The translations under genes and the position numbers were made by a program. From Proteiniphilum acetatigenes DSM 18083 (lineage in GTDB: Bacteria > Bacteroidota > Bacteroidia > Bacteroidales > Dysgonomonadaceae): a stretch of DNA of 64,000 bases. Position 1 is the stretch's first letter, and each line of letters starts with the position of its first letter. Under the pieces are notes generated by a model. That model made no database searches. It saw nothing but the letters and a program-made list of their open reading frames with translations, and was not told where the DNA came from. Where the stretch lies: the NCBI RefSeq assembly GCF_000380985.1, contig NZ_KB905697.1:124001-188000 (forward strand), read 5' to 3'. Of this stretch, positions 56,741-64,000 are shown piece after piece.

Positions 56741-59038
56741 TCAGAACGGATAACCGATGGCAAAGTGAAAAGCAAAATCGCGACGGAAGTCCGGTTTGAA
56801 GATGGTCCATCGGGTACCTTCAGGAAGAGCAGGATTATGCGCCTTCATCCCACCGTCCACCCTGATAAGCAGAAAATTGAGATCTAAACGCAGACCAAGT
56901 CCGTATGCCACGGCCAGTTCCTTGTAAAAACTGTTCCACCGGAACATACCGCCCGGTTGCTCCACATAATCCCTGATAGTCCATATATTCCCCGCATCGA
57001 CAAAAGTAGCCAGTTCAAACAGATTGGTCAACTTGTGCCGATACTCTACACTGAAGTCGAGTTTCACATCTCCTATCTTACGGCCGAAATCGGAGCCTGC
57101 AGCAGCATCACTGCTGTAAGTACCTGGTCCCAAAGTACGGGTACTCCAGCCTCTCACACTGTTAGCTCCTCCTCCGAAATAACGCTTCTCAAAAGGTAAT
57201 ACATCAGAATTCCCATAAGGATATGCCAATCCTAAGGCAAGATGAGTTGCAATAGTATTTCTATCGTCAAAAGCATGGGAGGCAGCAATATCGAAATCTC
57301 CTTTCACATACTCTGAATAAGGCAATTTGAAAATTGTCTCAAATCCATTCTCATTCTTTTGGGTTCCACCCAGACCGGTAATGATACGGGGCAGCCACCC
57401 GGCCACTTCTATTCCCGAGCGAACCCGAATCGGAATAGAAGGCATACTCCGTCTCCCAAGTTGGTTATAATTAGTATAAGTAATATTATAAGCCGTTCGC
57501 ACAATAAGCTGTTCCTCGTAGCTGTAACGCAAAATAGGAGTATCGTCACTCATGTAAAGTTCTCTGAATCGTTCAGAAGTCCGGGGCATTCTTACATAGG
57601 TGATACCTATCGGTTCCAGCATATGCTGTAATCGCCACTCCATAGAGGCCCATTGAAAACGGGTGGATAGGTTAAAGAACTGACGCAGGTAATCCGGCCG
57701 GTTCTGATAGTTGATCCCCCCGGAAAATTCCGTCGATGCCGACGGCTGATCCCTGAGCCGCTTCATCAACCATGGAAGCAGCAACTGCGGAATGGAGAGG
57801 AACGCCTCGACTCCGTACTCGTAGTAACTGTTATCGATGAGATTCAGGCTGTCGGAAGCCGTGATAAATTCATAAGCGGCATTCAACTGAAGACGGAATG
57901 TCTCTCCTCCCTTCAGGAAGTTACGGTGTTCATAGGTCACGTTACCGGCAACCCCAAGGTCGCCCGCCGAATTGGTACCATCCACCCCGAACTGTGTATA
58001 GTGCAGGTTTCCCGGGAAGAGGGTGATTCTTGAATCTATATAGGCGGAATCATTGCGTACAACAGGTGTCATATTGATTGCTGTCTGATTTACCGGTCCC
58101 ATCCCGTTTAACGAAGAATAGGTTCGCTCCACCACCCTGTCGGCATAAAGCCGTCCGGGACGGAGAAAGGTGTTATAGTATATGGCCCGTGGACGCAGGA
58201 AGCGATCTTTTTCCGAAATGATCTGCATCCCCCGGTATTCAATTGTATCTAAAGGGATATGGCGGGTCGAATCTTGCAAAAGAGTCGGATCCACCCCGTT
58301 GATCACAGTTACATTTCCCATATAGTACTGCTGATGGAATGTAGAATCGGTAGGATTATTCAGGGCAAGCGTCACATCCACCTGGTTAGTTCCCACAGTA
58401 GTATCCGCAATAAAATAGAAATTATCCTTCAAAAAATTATAATATCCTCTATTCCTCAGTATGGTGGTCATCCTTTCCCTACCCTCCTCTAACACGGAGA
58501 GATCAAAAATATCGCCTTCCTTCATCAACTCGAGCTGTCTGCTCCGGTTCAGGATATTATAAATAGTAGTATCCGCCGAATGAATAGTATCGGTAAAAGT
58601 GCGGATACGATGAGGTTCGTTGCCCGTCACATTATAAGTAACATTGGCTTTCTTATCCTTTTTCACCACGGCAGTATCCACCTCGGCATTCAGATATCCC
58701 TTATTTTTCAGGTGCAACCGGATCTGTTCTGCCGAAATAACGGCCAACTGCTCATTATAAAGTACCGGCGGTTCACCGTATTTGAGAAGCAGTCTGTTCA
58801 TCCATGTGGAGGTATCATTGGGGATATTATACATATGTAGCTTCACCCTTCCCAACAAGATCATCGACGAGTTGGGTTTCTGCCGTATATAAGGGTTCAG
58901 GGCGGACGAGCCGATACCTCTCACATCTGATTTTATATCAGTCTTGTTGAGAAGATAACTCCCATCAGGCACTTTCTTGGTAATATTACAAGCGCCTAAT
59001 ATAAATATCCACAATATAAGGACTATATATTTTTTCAT
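56741..59038 (-). CDS. Omp85/TamA-like outer membrane protein
   Basis: This 765-aa protein has a lipoprotein-like signal (ILGACNITKKVPDG), POTRA-like repeats in the first half (LKNKGYLNAEVDTAV, LRNRGYYNFLKDNFYF), and a C-terminal Omp85 barrel with FGGGANSVRGWSTRTLG and the end FHFAIGYPF. The VRGW loop is the Omp85 lid motif. ATG 59038 (MKKYIVLIL) was chosen over an upstream in-frame codon because the signal begins there. It pairs with the TamB-like gene upstream. Confidence 0.9.
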   Translation of the reverse strand: MKKYIVLILWIFILGACNITKKVPDGSYLLNKTDIKSDVRGIGSSALNPYIRQKPNSSMILLGRVKLHMYNIPNDTSTWMNRLLLKYGEPPVLYNEQLAVISAEQIRLHLKNKGYLNAEVDTAVVKKDKKANVTYNVTGNEPHRIRTFTDTIHSADTTIYNILNRSRQLELMKEGDIFDLSVLEEGRERMTTILRNRGYYNFLKDNFYFIADTTVGTNQVDVTLALNNPTDSTFHQQYYMGNVTVINGVDPTLLQDSTRHIPLDTIEYRGMQIISEKDRFLRPRAIYYNTFLRPGRLYADRVVERTYSSLNGMGPVNQTAINMTPVVRNDSAYIDSRITLFPGNLHYTQFGVDGTNSAGDLGVAGNVTYEHRNFLKGGETFRLQLNAAYEFITASDSLNLIDNSYYEYGVEAFLSIPQLLLPWLMKRLRDQPSASTEFSGGINYQNRPDYLRQFFNLSTRFQWASMEWRLQHMLEPIGITYVRMPRTSERFRELYMSDDTPILRYSYEEQLIVRTAYNITYTNYNQLGRRSMPSIPIRVRSGIEVAGWLPRIITGLGGTQKNENGFETIFKLPYSEYVKGDFDIAASHAFDDRNTIATHLALGLAYPYGNSDVLPFEKRYFGGGANSVRGWSTRTLGPGTYSSDAAAGSDFGRKIGDVKLDFSVEYRHKLTNLFELATFVDAGNIWTIRDYVEQPGGMFRWNSFYKELAVAYGLGLRLDLNFLLIRVDGGMKAHNPALPEGTRWTIFKPDFRRDFAFHFAIGYPF

Positions 59039-59118
59039 ATAATCAGCAGAGTAAAATTTCAAATTACTAATTACCAATTAATAATCAACACATTATCATT
59101 ACTTCCCGGGACAAATTA

Positions 59119-59183
59119 TCCCGACTTGTCGGGATTGGCACATTAATCAATAAATCGTCACTACTTGTCCCGACCTGTCGGGA
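59119..59183. repeat. Two near-identical palindromes
   Basis: TCCCGACTTGTCGGGA at 59119-59134 and TCCCGACCTGTCGGGA at 59168-59183 can each form a tight hairpin. They lie in the 161-bp gap between the TamB-like and TamA-like genes and are REP-like. They may slow exonucleases or end transcription in part. Confidence 0.65.
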
Positions 59184-59199
59184 TCATCGCATCAAATCA

Positions 59200-62100
59200 T
59201 TACTCTTCTTCCTCCTTTGGTCTGACAAACCTGAAATCAAATAACTCTCTGAATATTTTAGCCTCCCTGGTAACCATGATCCCCACCCCTTGAGTGGTGG
59301 GTGCGCGGCGGTAAAACCGTTGATTGGCCCTGTTAAAGGCCCGCAGCATAAGCCAGGTATTGATATCATACTCCAATTCAAACTCCCCCAGAAATGCCTG
59401 CTGGCCGGCTTCCATACTGTTTTCCCCGTAGCTCAGGTTAGTATTGATACGCAACCGGTTATTCATCAAACGGGTAGATACATCCACTCCCATCCTCACG
59501 TTATCGAGGCTACCGTCGACCGACTCCAGATTGGTACTAATCGACCAGTTGTCGCTCAGCGCGCTGGCAAAGAGGGCATCCAACCCCCGGGAGAGGGTAT
59601 TGGCCGCAAATTTTGTAAATACAGACGAACCAAAGTTCATGTCCGGAGACCCTTCCGAAGGTATAAAGTTACCGGTAGTAGCCAGATAGGCGAATTGAAG
59701 GATTTTTGTTTCTTCATTAGAGAGAAAACCGTTTACCCGTTGTTGAATATCATTGGAACTTTCCGGCAGTTCAATATCATATTGCAGATCCATCCCTTCC
59801 AGATTTCCTCTGATCTGAAGTAACGCATTCACAGCTACCCGTGTATTGGCGAGTTGTGTGGAAAATGAGGGGTGGAGTGTTGCCAGATCTGCTTTTACAG
59901 GCAGATAAGCAGTAACATTGAACTGCGTATTCATCGGATTCCCTACCATGGAGAGCCTGCTCCCTTCACGAATATTAAACTCTATCGTACGAAGATTCTG
60001 GAGGTTATAATGAAACTTTCCACTGTTAATAACATAGTCTCCATAAAGTAATACCGGCGGTGTAGATCGGGAGTTGAAATTGACATTTAATTCACCTTCT
60101 CCACTTATTTCAAGCGCATTACCGGTAGTTGGATCGAGTACCACACCCGCTTCAAGTAACGGATTCAGGTTCACGGTAATTGCCATCACAATAGGAATAC
60201 CTCTGGGCACATTAGTGTTAAGCTGTGTTCCGGCCTCTTCATTCTTACGTAGAAATGCCAGTGAATCGGGTTCCCGGGATTTGCTGCTAACATAAACTAT
60301 ACCACTGTATTCCGTTGCTGTCGCTGTTTGTGGAAGTACCACGGTAACATCTGACTTGCTTGAACTGGTCAAATTCCCATTGCCAAAAATTCCGGAGGGA
60401 GACCCCGTCACTTTCAGTTCTCCCGACAGTTTCAGGTTGCCATAGGCCATCAGGTCGGTCCGGTTCGCATTGTTCAGCAGCATGAAATCGTTGAGACGGA
60501 TACCGGCATTATACACCATACGCCCGAAATTGGTATGTGACAGGCTTACGTTCAAAGTGGCTGTATGATTGTTCTGGTCACGGATCACCAGATCTTTCAA
60601 TCCCACATTATCCCTGCTAATCTCTATTGTATCGGATATAAAATAGGTTACATTGGTAAATGCCACCTTCATCATACCATCATCAATTCCGAGCCATCCT
60701 TCCGTTATTGGTTCGGAAAGTGTGCCGGTTACGTGTATATTAGAATTTAAACGTCCGTTCAATTCACTAAAAACACCGGTGGTAAGCGGCTGGATTGCCA
60801 TCATTTTAAAATCAGCAATAGAGAGGTTTACATCCATCGGAAACGGGCTGTCATCACCGGTAGGAATATATCCTTTGATATCGAGGCTGCGTTCTCCTCC
60901 ATCCTCAAGCCAGGCATTCAAATTAAGGCCGGAGAGGAGGTTATCCCAATCCGCATCGATCCGGAAAGTACCAATTGTGTCACCATGCACGGTAATATTA
61001 TCCACCCGGAGTTCTTCGGTGCGTATCATCGGATTATCCAGTGCCTGCCGTACATAGATATCGCCATTGATGGAACCGGTAAAGTTGGTTACATTAAACG
61101 CGTTGAGAATATTTGCCAGTTCCGTATTATTGAAATAGATCCGTATATTGTCGGCTTCACTTTTGGATGCAACCCCGTCAATTCCCAGCAAAAGCATGTT
61201 ATCTTCACTGATTCCAAAATTGGAGATGGCGATGCGGTCTGTACTGTAGGCGATAGCAGCATCGCTAAAGTCGATCTGTTTATTGTTGAACATGATCGTG
61301 GCAGGTGGTATACGGATGTTTGCCGCCAACTGGTCGTCAATATCACGCCGGAATCCCATTGTGATCATCAGTTCCCCGTTGGAGTTGGTATTGTTTTGCT
61401 TCATATCGAACGACAGGCGGTTATTCACCGAATCCGACGCCGCATCACTATCCAGTTTTACATTAATATATCCGTTATTCTGTACCAGGTAACTGTTCAG
61501 ATCCAGTCCGAGATCAGACGTACGGTTACGTAGGCTCATCTTCGTCTCCCGGATATCATTACTTCCTACCATTATCCGGGGAAGATGTGCGTCGATCTGT
61601 AGCGATTCGTCCGCCGTCATGTCCACACGACCGGAAATGGTCGCCAGCTCCACATTATAAAACGGAAGGGAAAGCGCATAGGAAATATCCTCGGTATTTT
61701 GAAGTTGAATATTGAACTGAAAATTATTCTTGCCGGTTTGCACTTGCTCCTGCTCCTCCTTCTCAACGATTACGGAGGGAAGATGAGGATGGATTGCCCG
61801 CATCAACTCTGCACCGATAGTAGAGAAATAATAATCACCCGTGATATTACCTTCAAAAAAAGAGGACATGAATTCAATCTTCTTTCCCTCGCCCTCATCG
61901 GGCAATGCCTGCAGATAGATCGCGCCAGGGTTATAGAAGAAATTACTGTCAGCCAGCGAAATGTTATCAATCACGACCATTCCGGTCAGGTCATCTATCG
62001 AACTACCTGAGAGATTTCCATCGATATTCACCCTGAGATAAGGATCTTTCCAACTCTCGATCGCCACGAAGGGCGACAGATCAAGTCGTTCCACATTTCC

Positions 62101-63747
62101 CTTTACATCAAACTTCATTGCTTCCCCAAATGTGATGTCCCCGGAGAGATCAAACTTATTTCTCTCCATATCGGAACGGATATCAGCAACGACACTATTG
62201 CCGCTATACACCCCGTCAAAGAAAATATCACTGTAATGGTAGTCCCTGAAAGATGTCGATACGATCCGCCCACCGGCTGCCACAGTAATCGTTGAGTCCT
62301 GAAGGATAGATAATTTGAGATCCGTATCTATGGTAGTATTCCCTATTCCGGCATCCTCTCCGATGATATTGCCCACTTTTATATTATTGGCCGTCACAGG
62401 CCCTTCAAAAACAAGACTTTTAAATTCATTACCTATACGCCCGGTCCCGTTGAGTTTTACATTGCCTTGATCTGTAACCGCCTCTCCGTCATAAAGGAAT
62501 TGTCTCAAACGGCCGTCAGCCTTCATCCGGAGATTGAGGTCGCCCATGGCCACCAACTGTTCGGGAGAAGCAAATTCAGGTGTACCGATACGGATCAATG
62601 CTTGCAGGTCTTCCTGGGAGACAGACAGATTACGGAGATTCACATGCAATTCCCCGTTGTTGATATCACCGTAATCAGAGATCGATCCGGAGACATTGAT
62701 TTCGGTGTCGGGACCATACCGGAAAGTCAGATTATTCAACTCAACCTGAGGCAACGTACCCTTTGCGCTGATTTCAAATGAGATCGGCTTATCGAGATGA
62801 GCAAAACGGGAAACAAAAATATTTATATCAAGCGGATCGATCTGATTACTTTCTGCAGTAAGAGAAAATACTTTTGATTCCAGATCGTAAGCCGCATCTT
62901 TGACTTGGATACGCGATTCGTTCAAAGCGACAGTCACCCCGTCACTGCTGAGCAAAGTGCCCTCTCCCTTCATCCGGGCTTTCAAATTATTAAGTGTAAG
63001 GCCCGCATTCTTTTCCAGAAAATTGAGATGATTCACTTCAGCCTGCATATCTTCCGGGCTCAGAAAATCCACGTTTCCCCTAAAATTAAAATCTTCAATA
63101 TCTATATGACTGACATTAAAGGCTCCCGGAGTCTCAGGCATCGAAAGAATATTATACCGGAGTTTTCCATTCTTCAATATTGCCTCGTTGGCAGTAATAC
63201 GCCATGGTTTCTTATCCTTCTCCACCTGCGTGGTATCTTTCTCTTTGACAAAAGCATCAATAATAAACTGGAAATTAAATGGGTCGTCGGGTGATTCACG
63301 ATGAACATTGGCTGTAAAATTCTCGATACCCGCCTTGTGTACCGTCACCTTATTCCTTAAGAGATCCAGTGCATGGATGCGGACTGCGATCTTGCCGACA
63401 TAAAGTAATGTATCCTGCTGCAGGTCTTCCACATAAACCCCTTCAAGTTCCACGGTATTAAAAAGACGGATACGGATACTCTCCAGATCGACTTTCGTTC
63501 CGATGAGTGGTCTGAATTTTTCCAACGCTACGTTCGCCATACTCTTCTGTACTGCTGGAATGCTGAAAACAATGAAAAGTATTATATTCAACAATATAAT
63601 ACTGACAATGATAATGGCGAATATGCGTGCAATTTTAGCGACCAACTTAATTGAAATATTATAAATGAAAGACTTTCGATTATTAAACGATGCAATAATA
63701 CAAAAAAAAGAGGGTAAAAAACCGTATATTAGGAAGTTTTTAACCAA
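59200..63747 (-). CDS. TamB-like translocation and assembly / lipid transport protein
   Basis: This 1515-aa protein has one N-terminal membrane helix (about residues 37-62) and a very long beta-rich periplasmic part. The C-terminal TamB (DUF490) region has GEGELNVNFNSRSTPPVLLYG, FNVTAYLPVKADLATLHPSF, and YDIELPESSNDIQQRVNGFL. Such proteins form grooved bridges that carry phospholipids or help outer-membrane assembly, with TamA. The TTG at 63747 is the furthest start; a TTG at 63645, just before the helix, is also likely. Confidence 0.92.
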   Translation of the reverse strand: MVKNFLIYGFLPSFFCIIASFNNRKSFIYNISIKLVAKIARIFAIIIVSIILLNIILFIVFSIPAVQKSMANVALEKFRPLIGTKVDLESIRIRLFNTVELEGVYVEDLQQDTLLYVGKIAVRIHALDLLRNKVTVHKAGIENFTANVHRESPDDPFNFQFIIDAFVKEKDTTQVEKDKKPWRITANEAILKNGKLRYNILSMPETPGAFNVSHIDIEDFNFRGNVDFLSPEDMQAEVNHLNFLEKNAGLTLNNLKARMKGEGTLLSSDGVTVALNESRIQVKDAAYDLESKVFSLTAESNQIDPLDINIFVSRFAHLDKPISFEISAKGTLPQVELNNLTFRYGPDTEINVSGSISDYGDINNGELHVNLRNLSVSQEDLQALIRIGTPEFASPEQLVAMGDLNLRMKADGRLRQFLYDGEAVTDQGNVKLNGTGRIGNEFKSLVFEGPVTANNIKVGNIIGEDAGIGNTTIDTDLKLSILQDSTITVAAGGRIVSTSFRDYHYSDIFFDGVYSGNSVVADIRSDMERNKFDLSGDITFGEAMKFDVKGNVERLDLSPFVAIESWKDPYLRVNIDGNLSGSSIDDLTGMVVIDNISLADSNFFYNPGAIYLQALPDEGEGKKIEFMSSFFEGNITGDYYFSTIGAELMRAIHPHLPSVIVEKEEQEQVQTGKNNFQFNIQLQNTEDISYALSLPFYNVELATISGRVDMTADESLQIDAHLPRIMVGSNDIRETKMSLRNRTSDLGLDLNSYLVQNNGYINVKLDSDAASDSVNNRLSFDMKQNNTNSNGELMITMGFRRDIDDQLAANIRIPPATIMFNNKQIDFSDAAIAYSTDRIAISNFGISEDNMLLLGIDGVASKSEADNIRIYFNNTELANILNAFNVTNFTGSINGDIYVRQALDNPMIRTEELRVDNITVHGDTIGTFRIDADWDNLLSGLNLNAWLEDGGERSLDIKGYIPTGDDSPFPMDVNLSIADFKMMAIQPLTTGVFSELNGRLNSNIHVTGTLSEPITEGWLGIDDGMMKVAFTNVTYFISDTIEISRDNVGLKDLVIRDQNNHTATLNVSLSHTNFGRMVYNAGIRLNDFMLLNNANRTDLMAYGNLKLSGELKVTGSPSGIFGNGNLTSSSKSDVTVVLPQTATATEYSGIVYVSSKSREPDSLAFLRKNEEAGTQLNTNVPRGIPIVMAITVNLNPLLEAGVVLDPTTGNALEISGEGELNVNFNSRSTPPVLLYGDYVINSGKFHYNLQNLRTIEFNIREGSRLSMVGNPMNTQFNVTAYLPVKADLATLHPSFSTQLANTRVAVNALLQIRGNLEGMDLQYDIELPESSNDIQQRVNGFLSNEETKILQFAYLATTGNFIPSEGSPDMNFGSSVFTKFAANTLSRGLDALFASALSDNWSISTNLESVDGSLDNVRMGVDVSTRLMNNRLRINTNLSYGENSMEAGQQAFLGEFELEYDINTWLMLRAFNRANQRFYRRAPTTQGVGIMVTREAKIFRELFDFRFVRPKEEEE

Positions 63748-63773
63748 AAATAGGCTTTTTGAATTTTATTCTA

Positions 63774-64000
63774 CTATTTCCACAACAAAGAACTATCACC
63801 ATAACTCAGAAACCGATAATCATTCTCCAGCGCATAATCGTATATCTTATGCCAATCATCACCCACAAATGCTGAAATAAGCAGCAAGAGTGTACTTTGA
63901 GGCTGATGAAAATTCGTAATAATGGCATTGGGAAAATGAAATTCGTAACCAGGGACAATCATCAGTTGCGTGGAAGAGATGAGACGTTGCTGCCCGGTCT
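63774..64000 (-). CDS. queA: tRNA preQ1(34) S-adenosylmethionine ribosyltransferase-isomerase, C-terminal part
   Basis: The last 75 codons are present: TGQQRLISSTQLMIVPGYEF, then AIITNFHQPQSTLLLLISAF and DYRFLSYGDSSLL, the conserved end of QueA, which makes epoxyqueuosine in tRNA. The gene runs off the right edge. It ends 27 bp before the start chosen for the TamB-like gene. Confidence 0.95.
   Translation of the reverse strand, partial: TGQQRLISSTQLMIVPGYEFHFPNAIITNFHQPQSTLLLLISAFVGDDWHKIYDYALENDYRFLSYGDSSLLWK

Noticed and set aside
1-64000. The whole organism using code 4 (Trp) or code 25 (Gly) for TGA
   Set aside because: Host genes such as dgkA and the aldo/keto reductase end in TGA, and long host genes have no in-frame TGA. 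Gly does not fit the terminase, capsid and HNH motifs.
1-64000. CRISPR arrays, insertion sequences or rRNA genes
   Set aside because: I saw no regularly spaced repeats, transposase genes or rRNA. The 18-bp repeats at 18421 and the palindromes at 59119 are only pairs.

Overview
The window is a Bacteroidales chromosome segment interrupted by a complete-looking prophage of about 29.7 kb. The assignment to Bacteroidales rests on a SusC/SusD pair, Bacteroidetes-type promoters (TTTG, about 19 bp, TAnnTTTG), lipoproteins with short lipoboxes, an FtsX-type permease with several membrane fusion lipoproteins, and a SufR-like regulator divergent from superoxide dismutase. A member of Dysgonomonadaceae or Porphyromonadaceae is plausible, but the sequence alone does not settle the genus. 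Host genes use the standard bacterial code: dgkA and the aldo/keto reductase gene both end in TGA.

Host left arm (1-25319): an ABC/MFP efflux operon with three tandem fusion-protein genes; fhs; uvrB; a zinc-ribbon membrane protein; a transglutaminase-like lipoprotein; dgkA coupled to a Dna2-like nuclease-helicase; tRNA-Gln(CTG); a flavin reductase; sod divergent from its probable regulator; an exported methyltransferase; a Tat-exported aldo/keto reductase; a SusCD pair; and the first 122 codons of a TonB-dependent receptor.

Prophage (about 25320-54990): a large serine recombinase inserted the element into the receptor gene. Precise removal of 29,671 bp at a shared GATG restores one 696-aa receptor frame. 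The phage is HK97-like with a non-contractile tail. Minus-strand order from right to left is terminase small and large subunits, portal, protease, capsid, connector genes, tail tube, frameshifted tail chaperones, tape measure, tail hub, fibres, holin-like protein, LRR tail protein, endolysin and an accessory cassette. Plus-strand early genes (48.0-53.2 kb) encode a ribbon-helix-helix protein, an HTH-like protein, GIY-YIG and HNH nucleases, an unusual tRNA, an SF2-like helicase, small unknown proteins and an exported protein.

Main result: the morphogenesis, lysis and several early genes read TGA as tryptophan. I counted by hand 34 in-frame TGA codons in 21 genes. Those genes all end in TAA, and many of the TGAs fall exactly where homologues carry a conserved Trp (terminase WQ motif, capsid QWGGLD, tube SKDHGKW, HNH KKWRDLR, fibre TYRWSG). 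A tRNA with anticodon UCA lies at 49670-49765. Its 6-bp D stem, 4-nt D loop and long variable arm look like tRNA-Sec or tRNA-Ser, which is puzzling for a Trp codon. The integrase and the left accessory genes contain no internal TGA, and three of them (integrase, 27909, 26496) end in TGA. The element therefore appears split between a standard-code lysogeny part and a recoded lytic part, so that lytic proteins would be truncated unless the suppressor tRNA is active.

Host right arm (54991-64000): the rest of the receptor, an Omp85/TamA-like surface-antigen protein, a TamB-like protein and the C-terminus of queA.
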